Shown here: one piece after another, positions 38,770-51,429 of the stretch
Position numbering within the stretch: the stretch's first letter is position 1
Layout of the letters: the number at the start of each line of letters is the position of its first letter
Source of the DNA: Paramecium sonneborni
Lineage: Eukaryota > Ciliophora > Oligohymenophorea > Peniculida > Parameciidae
NCBI GenBank assembly: GCA_905182985.1
Contig: CAJJDN010000045.1
Span: 216,418 to 280,417 of the forward strand
Direction: 5' to 3'
Length of the DNA stretch: 64,000 bases
Program-made: the position numbers and the translations under genes
Notes under the pieces: model-generated
What the model was told of the DNA's origin: nothing
What the model saw: the letters and a program-made list of their open reading frames with translations, nothing else
Databases searched by the model: none

Positions 38770-39648
38770 NNNNNNNNNNNNNNNNNNNNNNNNNNNNNNN
38801 NNNNNNNNNNNNNNNNNNNNNNNNNNNNNNNNNNNNNNNNNNNNNNNNNNNNNNNNNNNNNNNNNNNNNNNNNNNNNNNNNNNNNNNNNNNNNNNNNNNN
38901 NNNNNNNNNNNNNNNNNNNNNNNNNNNNNNNNNNNNNNNNNNNNNNNNNNNNNNNNNNNNNNNNNNNNNNNNNNNNNNNNNNNNNNNNNNNNNNNNNNNN
39001 NNNNNNNNNNNNNNNNNNNNNNNNNNNNNNNNNNNNNNNNNNNNNNNNNNNNNNNNNNNNNNNNNNNNNNNNNNNNNNNNNNNNNNNNNNNNNNNNNNNN
39101 NNNNNNNNNNNNNNNNNNNNNNNNNNNNNNNNNNNNNNNNNNNNNNNNNNNNNNNNNNNNNNNNNNNNNNNNNNNNNNNNNNNNNNNNNNNNNNNNNNNN
39201 NNNNNNNNNNNNNNNNNNNNNNNNNNNNNNNNNNNNNNNNNNNNNNNNNNNNNNNNNNNNNNNNNNNNNNNNNNNNNNNNNNNNNNNNNNNNNNNNNNNN
39301 NNNNNNNNNNNNNNNNNNNNNNNNNNNNNNNNNNNNNNNNNNNNNNNNNNNNNNNNNNNNNNNNNNNNNNNNNNNNNNNNNNNNNNNNNNNNNNNNNNNN
39401 NNNNNNNNNNNNNNNNNNNNNNNNNNNNNNNNNNNNNNNNNNNNNNNNNNNNNNNNNNNNNNNNNNNNNNNNNNNNNNNNNNNNNNNNNNNNNNNNNNNN
39501 NNNNNNNNNNNNNNNNNNNNNNNNNNNNNNNNNNNNNNNNNNNNNNNNNNNNNNNNNNNNNNNNNNNNNNNNNNNNNNNNNNNNNNNNNNNNNNNNNNNN
39601 NNNNNNNNNNNNNNNNNNNNNNNNNNNNNNNNNNNNNNNNNNNNNNNN
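38770..39648. other. Assembly gap of 879 N
   Basis: Every base is N. Both flanks are AT-rich. The minus-strand coding-like sequence just right of the gap probably continues into it, so a gene end is hidden here. Confidence 1.
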
Positions 39649-39990
39649 TATATCGATAATTTTACTCATAAAACTCTGTTTCTCCAAAACATTCTCAACA
39701 AAGGAATAAAAAGTCCTTTTACTTGTAGTTTATCAATTGAACTCAAGGCCTTGTCTTGTATATATTCTAATATACATTATGAACATCCAAATGACCTCTA
39801 TTAGCTAACTTCCATTTGAAATAATTAAATCATAGTTCAATAGGGTAAATTACAAGAGCCTATGATTACCAATTAAATTACTAGATAAATTATAAATATC
39901 AATGTTTAGTAAAATTGCATCATTTTTTTCAAAGACTGATTATCTTTAAATCCTTTGATTAGCCCAATTCAAGAACTTAATAAAAATTTA
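39649..39990 (-). CDS. Partial hypothetical protein running into the gap
   Basis: Minus-strand open stretches look coding: DAILLNIDIYNLSSNLIGNH near 39890 and, in another frame, MEVSQQRSFGCSQCILEYIQ near 39800 and VLEKQSFMSKIIDI next to the gap. The frames differ, so introns or sequence breaks lie between them, and I could not place a clean GTA...TAG intron. No domain is recognised and the 3' end is lost in the N run. Confidence 0.35.
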
Positions 39991-40102
39991 AACAAAACAA
40001 TTACTTAATAAAGTGTAGCAATATTTTAGTCGTATTTTTAATATAATATAACAAATAACATTAATAAAATAAAATTATTAATTCATAAACCCAATTCATT
40101 CA

Positions 40103-41322
40103 TCAATAATAATCTTCTTCTCTACTTTGAAATTATTCTTCATCATCATTTATATATTCTTCTCTTTCTTTTCCATATCCATACCCACGTCTACCTCTAC
40201 CTCGTGTCTGATATTTTAAAAATTGCTGTTTGCACTCTTGTTATTAATTTTCTGCCTTTTTTGTACTTTCGTCTATGTAATTATCTTCATGTAAATTTCT
40301 ATCCTATTATTAAGTTTAAAATTATCCTCTTGTTTTTATCTATGAGTCTTTTTATGATCTATAGTTTCCTTATTTTTAATCTTATTTAATATTATTTTTT
40401 TTTAATTAAGAATCTCTAACTCCAAATTAAGTTGGTTCAGGATTCTTAGCTCGTACATTATCATGAAATTATTAAATTTTTGTTATATAGTGATTAACAA
40501 GGATATTAGTTGATTTAGCAATTTATTATTATTTAATAGATAACTCTGCTTCATAGAAAGGTTTATAATAATTTTCTATAATTAAATAATATGTTTACTA
40601 TTTTATTATAACAATTCTAATGCGTTATCTAAATTCTTTTTAAAAGTATTATTCATATTTATAATCTCTTTTGCAATATCCATCATAAAGGATTATTTAT
40701 TTTTTTCAATTTATTAAACTTTGAAGACAAAGCCTTCGCAATACTCATCAGATTAATAAATCATTGTTTATTTATATCTGATACATGAGATTTATAATTA
40801 TTTGTTCTTCAAATATTCTCTAATTTTCTCTAGGCAAACATCTGTTTAATTATAATCTATAATATCATATTAAGCTAATGTTATTCTATATTATCTTCCA
40901 TTGTCTATTATGTCTAAATGTTTTGATTTTAGTTCTTTTTTCCTCTCATAACCTAAATATTTACGAAAAAGTATACAAAAAATTCTTCCTTTTTCATCAT
41001 ATCCCATTCTAAAAGATAATTGAGTGGCATAGGATAAAGCAAAGATAATATCAAGAGTAAACTCCCACCTTTATTCGCTTTTTATAGTTTAGCTTGCTTT
41101 TTAATAGTCTAATTAAGAAATAGCCGATTCAAATCTATAACTTTTTTTTTCTATTTTGCTTTCCACATTAATAAAAACATCTTAAAAGTATTTTAAATCG
41201 ATTAAAGCCTCTTCTGTTTTGGCAATAATTGTCCCAACTTTAGCCTCTATTCTTAAACTATTGTTTAACTTTTGCTGCTAAATAAACTCTTCCAACTCAT
41301 CAAATACTTAATTATTATTCAT
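40103..41322 (-). CDS. Protein of 398 aa with RG-rich C-terminus, weak RNA-triphosphatase-like N-terminus
   Basis: ATG 41320-41322 to TGA 40103-40105; a 23-nt GTA...TAG intron at 40576-40598 restores one frame. The N-terminal 200 aa are beta-rich and include LRIEAKVGTIIAKTEE, then YRFESAISQLDY, YRITLAQYDIID and ISCIRYKQTMIYQSDEYCEG. Their order recalls the Cet1-like (CYTH/TTM fold) mRNA 5'-triphosphatase. However, the first Glu of the metal-binding ExE pair would be Arg (RIEAK), so catalytic activity is doubtful and the assignment is only a resemblance. The C-terminal half is Gln/Asn-rich and ends with an RG-box and acidic tail (YQTRGRGRRGYGYGKEREEY), typical of RNA-binding proteins. An RNA-related role is inferred. 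Confidence 0.6.
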
Positions 41323-41504
41323 TTAAATAATTATCAATTAATAATTATACATATTTGATTTATAAAATATATTTTTTGTTAAATGGGTGATTTAAGAAAG
41401 AAACATAACAAAATAAAATTCAAATAATTGAAAAGATACTTTCTATTTCTATTTATATTTATTTCAATTTTAATTTTAATTTTAAATTAAAAATTACTCA
41501 AATT

Positions 41505-42940
41505 AATCATTATACTATAGTTTTCCTATTACTTAGGTCTCAAGTTATAGAATATTATTCAAAGCTGATTAATATTTATACTTAACTTGATCTAATTCCT
41601 ATAATGTTAAAGTTATTTCTCTATTTTCTTATTTCGGAGATATGAATTATGATTTTTGTAATGAGATTTTGTGCATAATTGAGCTTTGATGTTAATCGTG
41701 TAAAGGTTACTAAATATTTGAAAGCCTTATAAAATCTTTTGGGTATCTATCCAAAGATGTTCTATGTAGACTACTTCTTATTTATCTATAAGGAGTTCTT
41801 AAAGATTCTCGATCTGCAGTTCTTTTTCGTCTCATCTTTTCAATAGCTTCAAGCTCTTCGGCTCTCTACCTTTTTCTCTGATCTTGTTATATTTAAAATT
41901 ACGAAATGTTATCTTTCAACTGATCTATTTAGTAATAAAGGTAAATTATGCTCATTTCAAGTTTGTTTGCTCGTTTTATAGAAATTAATCTAAAATTACT
42001 TTTCTTTAATATTCTATGGTATCGTAAAGTTCTTATGGATCTCCATAATATATCCTACCCTTAATTCATTAATTTTATTTTCATAAGTTTTTCTTTCAGT
42101 ATAGAATTCTAAGTTATTGGTAGATACCTATGATAATTATAAAATCTCTAAATGTTCTCTTAATTCATAAAGTTCATTTTATCTTTATTTTTCATATCTT
42201 ACCCTTTCATGATACTTTTATAAGCTTTATAATAATTATTCTATTTTTCTGAAGAATTCTTAAATAAGCTATTCTTTTTCTATTTCATGCAAATCTTTTA
42301 ATATTTTATATTAAAACTGACTCACTCAAAGAGTAATTTTGCTAAAATAATTATTCTATTTTTTATCTTTCTTAAGTTCTTATTTTTGTAAGCTCTTCCT
42401 TCAACTCATCTTTCAGGATTGATTAGAAAGATTACATATTTAATTCTAATTATTCTTCTTTTTCAGCTATTATTTAAATTAATTGGAGTTTCATAATTTT
42501 TTTAAATCTTCAATGTCTTAATTAATTTTAGTCAATTAAATTTCAAGCTGCTAATAATCAATCTCTACATTCTAATTTTTTGTTATCGTTAAATATTTTA
42601 TTTAAGATTTTATTAATTCCTTAACAATTGTTAAAGAATTAATGTATTTATTTTAAATAGAGCTACCTAAATTTTGATTTTAAATATAATTTTAGAGTGA
42701 ATCCATTAGTTTTTGAATAATGAAAGTTACAGGATTTTAGGTTTCTTGATGATGGAAATTTTATTTTTAAATTGATGAAACTTTTTATCTATATTCTAAC
42801 TAATTACTAAATATTCACTTTCTTCCTTTTAACTTTTGATATTCAGTAGACTATTCTAATTTCATTTAGTTATCAAGTTAGGATTAATTTCTGAAGAAGA
42901 CACTTAACTGCTCTCTATAAATTTTCTCTTATTCTCTCAT
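41505..42940 (-). pseudogene. Degenerate mini-paralogue of the giant coiled-coil gene
   Basis: An ATG at 42938-42940 lies in the same context as the giant gene's ATG (TTTCAAATTCAAATTT just upstream). SIQNKYINSLTIVKELIKSQ and QLTKINQDIEDLKKL match the giant protein's N-terminal region (IQNKYANALTMLAELINSH, LTSLNQDIEALKRY). Immediately afterwards the sequence matches the giant protein's C-terminus: MQSFQSILKDELKEELTKIR, FYTERKTYENKINEL, EAIEKMRRKRTADRESL, SLDRYPKDFIR and YQSALNNILQLETQVI. About 14 kb of the giant gene, including all repeat modules, has no counterpart. Multiple frame shifts and TGAs (for example after QNEQTNLK) break it, so a pseudogene is most likely. Confidence 0.75.
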
Positions 42941-43290
42941 TTCAAATTCAAATTTATTTTAAAAATAAAACTAATAAATTCTACATAAATCATTCACAAG
43001 CCATCTATTTAGTATAAAGGAATTTGATATAAGAATTAAAATAGTAATTTTTTGCTTTTTTTTTAAAAAATAAATTTAATAAACAGAGTTATGATCATTG
43101 GATTATGAGAATAATTATCACGAATTAAAAATAAATGCTATTTTATTAATTAAATTTTTTCTCATATAATTGTTATTGAATATATCCAAGAAATAATTTG
43201 ATATTAAAATATAAGCATCGTACAATAGTTTACTTATTAAACATACTTATTGATTATTGGAAGAGCAAAGTAAATCAAATAGTTAACAAG

Positions 43291-44025
43291 ATGAGTATTT
43301 TGAAGATTCAAGAATTTTTTATTGGTAGATAATCCACACCGAAAGAGGGGAAGCTTATTTGCAAGTACCCTGACTAACATTCGTAGAGAAAAGCTATGCT
43401 AGGAATTTAGAAGATAATTTAAAATATCTATTGGAATTATGCTCTTAAAAAAAGTCTAATTTATGAAAGCAATTGATGAAAATTAAGAATGTTAACAACT
43501 ACTTCACATTCTAAAATTATTTATTACTCTTAGTTCTAATAAATCTTCTTGCAGCAAAGTTTTATGCATCCATTTATATTAAGAAAAATTTTTTCTCAAA
43601 TCAAAATTGTTTATAAGGAAGTGAATTTAATAAAGTTATATCTGTAAGTTATATCTTTTTCCTAATTTTTGCTTTATATTAGCCGTAAACAGTTTGACGA
43701 GGTTAAGTTGATAAAAGAAGCAAAAAAAATTATGTTAATTTAAGAAATGATCTTGTTTAATACTCTCTTAAGTAATGTAAAATTATCTAAAACAAAAAAA
43801 CTACTACTAAAATCCCTTAGTAATTTTTCTTAATGGATAATAATAATGTTCTGTCCAAAGCAGCTTAGTTTTTCACTAATATTAGCTAATGATTTTCATC
43901 AACTAGTTTACTTTTTGAGAGAGCTTTATCTATTATCTTAACCTAGAGGCTTAGGAAGTTTTAAAAGGCTTCTTATTAAAAATTAGGATTAGTTATTTAT
44001 TTATACATCAAAATATAGAAGCTGA
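43291..44025 (+). CDS. Hypothetical protein, spliced, family unknown
   Basis: ATG 43291 begins MSILKIQEFFIGRQSTPKEG. A later exon reads RKQFDEVKLIKEAKKIMLIQ and ends at TGA 44023-44025 after QLVYFLRELYLLSQPRGLGS. The pieces lie in different frames. A GTA...TAG segment of about 39 nt near 43645-43685 would join two of them; the first junction (about 43455) is unresolved. The helical LREL/LYLL stretch faintly recalls LYR-type mitochondrial adaptors, but I would not assign it. It lies between the mini-paralogue and AT-rich spacer. Confidence 0.4.
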
Positions 44026-45019
44026 TTCTAAAAAAATAATTAAATGATCGTGGTTTAATAGTGAGAAATATCACAAAAATACCTGCCTAAAACATAGCTT
44101 TTATTGAATCAACCTATTTTTTATCTATCAGATGAAAAATAATATAAATCGCAATTCCAACTTTAGTGGTTTACTATTTTTTCACAATTTCAAAATCATA
44201 TAACATATTCTCAAACATTTTAAAATAAAATTAGTATTTTTTTCTTTAGAAAATTCAAGGTGCTCAATACAAAAAGATTAAGAAATAACCATCTAATTCG
44301 CTTGCTTTTTTAAAAAAGATGATTTTATTTATGATAAATATATTCTATTACATCTCTCAATATAAAGTTATTCTCAAGAACCTAGTATTAGCTCTCTTTC
44401 TCCTACAAGAATTTACGTCTACAAAAAATTTAGATTGCAAAATAAATCCTTTAACATTGTTGTTTTTCAAAAATTTAATTTCTTTAAACGAATTAAATGA
44501 CTCAAATAAATTTTCCTTTTTTAGCTAAAATCTTCTTTTTTCCTTTAAAATTAAAAATTAAAATTTCAATATTGAAGGCATAGTGAGAAATAAAAATATT
44601 AATATAAAAACCTAAAAATCCACAATTTTAAGCTGAAGTAAAATTGCAAGCTTTCCTATCATATAAAACTTTAAAAAAATTTTTAGAATCAATTAATTTA
44701 ATTCTCAATATATAGTATTATAAAATTTCGAAATGATTATTAATTATAATTAAAGAAAATCTTAAATAATAAATAAAAAAATATATACTTTGAGAGTTAT
44801 AATTATATTCTTCCTTGCTAATTGCTCTAAATTTCATTTAAAATTTTTAATAATTTATTTTTATAAATAAATTAAAATTGAAAAATTAATTCCAACCCAA
44901 GAATTGAACCTAAATAAAATATTTCGATTATTTTATATAATTTACAGCTCAAGATAGTTTATAATATTATGCAGTTACTTAAATACTGGATGAAATTTTA
45001 GATACACTTTAAAATAAAA
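44026..45019. other. AT-rich spacer, no gene recognised
   Basis: A/T runs with TGA in every frame. Short open frames here have only background composition. Confidence 0.5.
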
Positions 45020-46154
45020 TCAGGTCTCATTAAACTTTGAGTTTCTTAATGGGTAATAAGGTGGTGGAAAGTAGAATTAGGGGTAGGAAAAATAAATATT
45101 CTGGAATTGGAATGTTTAATAATTAATAAAAGGGAATGCCATTTGAGGAGGAACACCTTAAACTGAGGGTTCAGAAGTTTAAGAATTATCTGAGTTTGGC
45201 TCAATTTTGATACAAGGTTTCTTTGTTTTGCCTTCTTTTAAAATCGATGAGAGAAGAATAGGATCGTAATTATTTTATTCGACAATTAGATTTTGAATTA
45301 GTTATTCAACTACCTTATTATCGTAACTCTTCTAAGCTATATTAAATATATACAGATCCAATTTCATTCAAAATTTTTCTAATTATAGAATTATAGATAT
45401 TTTTAATCTAATTATCTGTTCGACCAGGTAACATTTTAGAAATTCCAGCCCAATTTTTATTATTATTCTGAGCTTCCCTAAAAATAAAAAGTATTTCATC
45501 TTTATTGAATTCATTTCTAGATTAGAGCAATGATTACTTGTTTATGCTTGGATTTACAACATTATTGAATCGCTCACGAATCTATTTTGGATATCTTACA
45601 GTTTAACTACTTTTAATAAATTCTTTTGCAATTTTTATCCAGTCTTTAGGTCCAGGGTATAGCCTATCTTGAAAATTACTCTTACTATCTCAATTTTATT
45701 AGTAGGTCATCTTCTTCTGGTTTCCAAGGCTGTTCTTTAAGTTTATAATTCAGCAGGCTCAACCATTTAGTCATCAAAAATTCTTCTGGGAGACCAAAAA
45801 TCATTGAGAGCTTTTCAAAGACTTTCCATTAATGCTATACAAAATTTATTGAGAAAAAAGTATTACAAGATCATGGAATTTTAGCTAAAGCTTTATCATC
45901 AATTTTGAAACACACCATATCAATAGATACTTTTCGTTATCTCCCCATTTACATCTTTTTTTAATTTTTGCTCTATTTTGTTATAATAGTTTTTATACTT
46001 TTGAAAATCTGAGCTGAAATATTATATAATTTAAAAAGATGTCATGCTTATATCTGGTATCTTTATAAATTAGCTAATTTAAGGTTTGTCAAGCTCATTA
46101 TCTTAAATATCACTTATAAACTCAAGAAATTCATTCCAAGTAAGAGGAATCATT
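45020..46154 (-). CDS. Myb (SANT) repeat DNA-binding protein
   Basis: Two tandem Myb repeats lie in the middle of the protein. The first is PWKPEEDDLLIKLRQ...WIKIAKEF...RYPKQIRERFNNVVNP. The second is NEFNKDEILFIFREAQNNNK followed by NWAGISKMLPGRTDNQIKN. The regularly spaced Trp/hydrophobic residues and the LPGRTDNQIKN recognition helix are diagnostic of R2R3-type Myb DNA-binding domains found in transcription factors and SNAPc4. A preceding segment (WKVFEKLSMIFGLPEEF) may be a divergent repeat. A 22-nt GTA...TAG intron lies at 45332-45353; the frame also changes near 45900-45960, so a further junction is unresolved. The C-terminus is Pro/Tyr/Phe-rich. A nuclear transcription role is inferred from the family. 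Confidence 0.82.
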
Positions 46155-47404
46155 TTAATTCAAAAATAAATTATCTTTTTTATTTTTCTTTTATCCACAG
46201 ATAAACAAAACTACAGAAATATCTAAAATAAAATATCTATTTAGCACTACTTTTAAAATATGTTAATGTTATAATGTTAATAACAAAATAATGAAGTTTA
46301 AATTTTAATGTCAGAAATTATTTTTTAAGTGGATATAATGTTTTTATAATTAATTTATAACATTTAATAATAATAATATTGATAGCCTTGTTCTTGAGTA
46401 TAAGAGACAATGAATTGAACTTACATTAAAAATTTTGTACATCTAATTAAATTTCTCCAAATTAATCACAATGAAAACAATTTCATTTATATTTTCAGAA
46501 GATCAATCATTTTAACTTTATTTTTTTGAGTTCAAAATTTTTTAATACAACAATTTTATCAAACTTATTATTCATATGATTGAATTTACTTTGGGACTGA
46601 TTATGATACTTTCACATCTTAATCATTTAGTTTATTTAATCGAATGTAAAATTAATATAATTTAAAATTTTCTGTTTATTGGTTTACCTAAATTTTTTTT
46701 TTGTAAATTGATAATTATTCTAAGATCTATAATCTTTTATGAATTAATATTTTTTTATAAATAATTCAAATCCCTTATCTGTCAAATGAAAATTCTAGCT
46801 TTCCTTTAAATAAAATCTTTCAAAGGCAATCTCGAATTGAAAGAACTGAATTTTATAGATGCCAAAGAAAAGAAAAAGTTTGTTTTATATTTAAATATAA
46901 TGACATGAAGTATAAAAATATTTTTTCATTAGATAGATAATTCTTGTTTAAGCTTGAAAGGAATAAATAAAGGAAAAGATAATATATTCAAATAAAAAGA
47001 ATGATTTATTTTATGATTGAGTTCGTGAAATGAAAACCATAAATCAAATATTTTTGAAAATCCATCAATATTTTCTTGTTTTTATTTATTTAGCCCAATA
47101 ATTATCCAAATTAAAATTGCTGAGGAAAAAAGTATTTTTTTGTAAAAATAATAATTCATCCAAATCTTAATAAATTCCCTTTTTATTTTTCTCAAATTTA
47201 TTTGAAATTATAGGTGGCTTCAATTATTTTGTGAATAATCAAAATAATTTCTTCTAATAAAAGGAGATAATTAGATTATAAATTATAATTTATGAAAATG
47301 AAAATGAAAAAAGTAAACACTTTTTCTGAACTATTTCTATTTCTTGCATCTATCTATATTAACTAATATGAATATAAGTTATTTAAGATAAAATATTATG
47401 AAAA
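46155..47404. other. AT-rich spacer, no gene recognised
   Basis: About 1.25 kb with frequent TGA in all six frames and no recognisable domain or RNA structure. Confidence 0.5.
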
Positions 47405-48277
47405 TCACATGGAATTTTGGTTCTAATCTTGTGGCGATTCTTCGAAATAATTAAAGTCAATGAATAAGGCAGCTGCCAATAAAAGTGCCTTTTATTGACT
47501 TGTTGATTAAGGAGGAAATAATAATCTAAAATTTGTTGCATCCACACCACATAAAGCATTACAAAATCCTGCAGATTCTTTCCACAACTCTGAAACTTTC
47601 TTAACATATATAAATTAAGAGATACCTATCCTTACGAATCAGTTATATCAAATCTTGCTCTTTAGCATGTTTCACAAGGTAATTAGACTAAAAATGGCCA
47701 TTAACAGCAGCTTCCTTTTACAGAGTATACTAATTAATTATTTTCATCTCTTATTTCAACTCCCTTGTCAAAACACATAAATGGATAACATATAAATCCA
47801 ATTTTGCCTCCATTTTATAATTAAACTTCCATCATAGGCCTAAATTTGATTTTTTGCTTACCGAGCTAAACAAAGGAATGTACATTTGAATTCTCTACTC
47901 AATCTAAATACTGTATTGGTGTCTTATTTTTAATCATATTATTTGACTTTCAAATCAAATGCACGACAAGCTCCTGGAAGAAAGTTTCTTTACCAACAGC
48001 TACTATCCTCTTTACATTTAAAAATAGGAGCTTGATGCTTAAAATCAGGTTTATTTCCCATTGAATCAGATTAATAAACATAATAGACATTTTTTTTCTC
48101 ACATAATCCTAAAGCTTCTAAATAATCAGGACGTTATTTGATATAAACACTGGAAAATCTAGATAATGCCTCTAATCCTGAATTAAATGAAGTCTATTTT
48201 TGTGATATAATTACATCAATCTATCCAGGATTAACATACTATTGTTAAGGTAATTAGTATGCTGGTTAGTATTACAT
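47405..48277 (-). CDS. PLSCR: Phospholipid scramblase family protein
   Basis: Scramblase-family proteins move phospholipids between bilayer leaflets in a Ca2+-dependent way or bind membranes as palmitoylated adaptors. ATG 48275-48277 starts MQYQPAYQLPQQQYVNPGQ, a Pro/Gln-rich head. Family landmarks follow: GLEALSRFSSVYIKQ, GLCEKKNVYYVYQSD, a Cys-rich REFKCTFLCLARP strand, GGKIGFICYPFMCFDKG, KVSELWKESAGFC, and the C-terminal DATNFRLLFPP...KALLLAAALFIDFNYFEE, where the single membrane-inserting helix lies. Introns: 22 nt at 47840-47861 and 26 nt at 47600-47625, whose acceptor is AAG rather than TAG. About 274 aa, near the usual length. Confidence 0.9.
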
Positions 48278-48610
48278 TTTGTGAAATTTATTTTATTAAT
48301 TATTAATTGAGATTTTTTATTTAGAAATAACAAAAAAAATATATCTATAGAATAATACGATTTTTTCAATAGAATGAAATTACAAAGAGATCAAACAAAT
48401 TCGTATTAATATTATGGTTTAATAAAAAGTTATTTTATATTGAGTGAATTTAATTTCCAATCTTGAGTTAGAGCTTTAGCTTATATACTTAAATTTATTT
48501 TATTTATCTTCGTAATTACTTCATTATTAAGTTCAAAAAGTAATTATTTAGATGAGAATATAAGTTAAAACTAGAAAATAAACATTTCTATTTATTAAAA
48601 TAGTAAAAAA
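48278..48610. promoter_or_regulatory. Divergent intergenic region (scramblase / phosphatase)
   Basis: 333 AT-rich nt separate two divergent start codons, so both promoters should lie here. I see no defined motif beyond A/T tracts. Confidence 0.35.
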
Positions 48611-49347
48611 ATGAAGATCTATTATGTTAGGCATGGATAATCAATGAATAATACAATCAATGATCTTTCAGATTAAGAATATGAAAAGCTTCGCTAACAA
48701 GATCCATAATTATCTGAATAAGGTATTAAATAAGTTAGACTTCTAACTGATTATCTTAAATAAAAAAAAATTGATTTTGAAGAAATAAGATGTTCCCCTT
48801 AATAAAGAGCAATTCAAACAGCATAATTAATAAACGAATGTTATAAAGTTCCAGTTAAAATCTAGTAAAATTTACACGAAAAAGGTGGTAATTAACTTTT
48901 GAATTAAGGTTTTCCTGGATTAACAAGAAAGTAAATATTTCAACTAATTATAATAGGGAATTTTAGATTAAATACCCAGAAGTAATAATTGATGAAATAA
49001 TAACAGATGCAGGATGGTATTTTAAAGATAAAAGAGAAACTGATGAAGAATGCAAATTAAGAGCAGAAAAGGTAATCCAAGATTTGTAGAATGAACCCTA
49101 GAAATCTATCTTAATTATTGGACATGGTAATTTTATGGATATGGTTATGGGAACGGTTTGTGGAAGAGCACAGAATTCTAAATATTTTTATTACCATTAA
49201 AATTGTGGCATCACTTTACTTAAAAATGATGGTTATGGATTTGAAATAGATTATTATAATGATTATTCATTTCTTGAAATGCATTACTTTAAAACAGGGG
49301 AGGATTTAATATTAAAAAGGCTGGCCAATTATAAAGGTAAAATTTGA
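48611..49347 (+). CDS. Phosphoglycerate mutase-like histidine phosphatase
   Basis: The N-terminus has the RHG catalytic motif (MKIYYVRHGQS; His9 would be the phospho-acceptor). It is followed by the usual LSEQGIKQVRLLTDYL, with the second Arg in EIRCSPQQRAIQTAQLI. The late catalytic His is in SILIIGHGNFMDMV. These are the defining residues of the histidine phosphatase superfamily branch 1, which includes small-molecule and protein phosphatases as well as mutases; the exact substrate is not deducible. A 26-nt GTA...TAG intron at 48931-48956 repairs the frame, giving 236 aa. A complete and normal-looking gene. Confidence 0.9.
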
Positions 49348-49480
49348 AAATTTTGAGTAATTATAAGCATAATCATAAATTTTATTAATCTTCTTTATAT
49401 AATTGTCATTATTTGAAATACATAGATGAATTACAATAAATTATTTTTTATTATAAAAATAAATACTTCAAAAATTTATC

Positions 49481-51429
49481 ATGATACTTTAATTGCAAGA
49501 TCTTTTAATAAAAGCAAAAAACCGGATTGAGTATTTTAATGATATTAATCTTGATATAATAGCATAATGGGTGGCAGAGTTTAATGAATGTGAAAACCTT
49601 TTTAATTAACTAATTTAAAATTAGGATGCTTAAAAATTCTAAGAAATTTCATCAACTCTCTAAAAATTAATTAGCGAAATAGAAATAATTAAAACAGAAG
49701 GAATGACTTTAGTTGGTAAATTTAAACCATGGATGAGTGGTATTGGGATGATAGATTTTCCATATGGGTATAAAATATATGGATAAATCACATTTGGAAT
49801 TTTAAATGGGAAAGGAGTGATTATAAATACAAAAAGTTAAATGAAATTAATAGGAATATTTAATAATAATAAATTATAAGGGAATGGAACAATAATTCTA
49901 AGAAACAAATATGAGATTAATGCATAGTTTGATAATGGTAAAATAACATCAGGTCTAACCTTGATCAGGTTTTTTAATGGAGTTTAGAGGGAGTATTAAA
50001 TATAACTATTTAAGGATCACTACTAATTTAATAATTGATCAAAATTAAGTCTAATATATGAATCTTAATTATATTATTGGATAAGATTTTTAATACATAG
50101 CAGATGAATTTATATAAAATCAAAGGCCATAAAGCTCTTTTAAAATCCTTTAAAACTAAAATTTAATAAAAGAATACAGAGATAAAAGACTGATTAATGG
50201 GAGTGGTTTCAATGAGATTCAAGATAATGAAAGATTGCATGGAATGTTTTAAGATGGTGTTTTAAAAGGTTAAGGAAGATTGACAGATAGAGAAAATAAT
50301 TTGTATAAATAATTTAATAATAAGAATATTAAAAGGAGAATTTGAAAATAATAGATTTAAAAGTGGTATAAAATATTATTTTCAATCATAAAATATGTAA
50401 TTTTAATTAATTATTAAATTAGACATGAAAATGGCAATTTTGACGAGAACCGTTTATTATATGGATAAGGTATCAGATATTACGATTATCCGGATAGGAT
50501 GTAAAATGATGAAAATATAATAGCCATGAATAAGGGCAGTTTAATAATGGATTATTGCATGGTGTTGGAGAAAGATTTTATAATTTATAAATAAATGATT
50601 AAGTGAGAAATATAATTAGATTTAATTAGGATGAAACATTTAGAGAGATGGGATAATTTGAAAATGGAATTTTAATTGAAGGTACAAAGTTTTATTAAAA
50701 TGGAAATATGTAATATCTTAATTTTATATTTCAGTAAGGAGAAAGGAACATTTAATTAGCAGGGTCTTATAGGTGAAGGAGAAAGAAGACATTCGAATGG
50801 CTATATGTATTAAATATGGTTAAATTAAGATGGGAATATGGAATATTTAAAAATGGATTATTGAATTCAGAAAATGAAAAATCTGGGAGAGTAAATGATT
50901 AAGGGGTTTTTATAGAGATTGGATATTTTATAAATGGAAGTCTTTAAGGAGAAGGAGAGAGATACTACAACAATTAATAAAAGTATATTATAAAGAATAT
51001 TAATTGAGAAAAGAAACAGGATATTTTAAAGAAGGGTTACTTCATGGAAAAGGAATTAAATATTATAATAATTAGAATAATTAAATTTAAGAAGAAGGAG
51101 TTTACAAAGATAATTAATTACATTCTCAAGAGATTTGCATATAATATTATGAGGATGGATCTATCAAAAGTCAAGGATCCTTCTAAAATGGATTACTTAA
51201 TACTAATGATGGAGCTTTGTATTTCAATGAATATGAAATGAGAGGTGTTTTTAGAAATGGACAAGTTAGTGGAACGATGAGGATTTATAATCGTCGTACT
51301 AATACTGAATTTGTTAGCCATGAATTTCAAGGCAATGAGAATTTCTTAAGATAAGCATATGTAAAAGGAGTATATAATTCAAATAAATTAAATACAAATG
51401 CTGAAAGTAGTGAAAAGAGATAATAATGA
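49481..51429 (+). CDS. MORN-repeat protein
   Basis: MORN repeats (about 23 aa, Tyr/Phe-x-Gly...Gly-x-Gly) form beta-hairpin rods that often bind membranes or cytoskeleton and are common in ciliate basal bodies. Repeats visible include FGILNGKGVIINTKS, GIFNNNKLQGNGTIIL, MFQDGVLKGQGRLTD, FNNGLLHGVGERFYN, GYFINGSLQGEGERYY, GYFKEGLLHGKGIKYY and SFQNGLLNTNDGALYF. The N-terminal 90 aa are helical (QLQDLLIKAKNRIEYFND). The start at 49481 is the first ATG in frame. The reading frame changes several times between 50000 and 51010, so introns or sequence errors interrupt the repeats; the final 140 codons to TGA 51427 are clean. Confidence 0.75.

Noticed and set aside
38743..39687. A 314-codon minus-strand frame
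   Set aside because: Almost entirely N; only a few real codons at each end.
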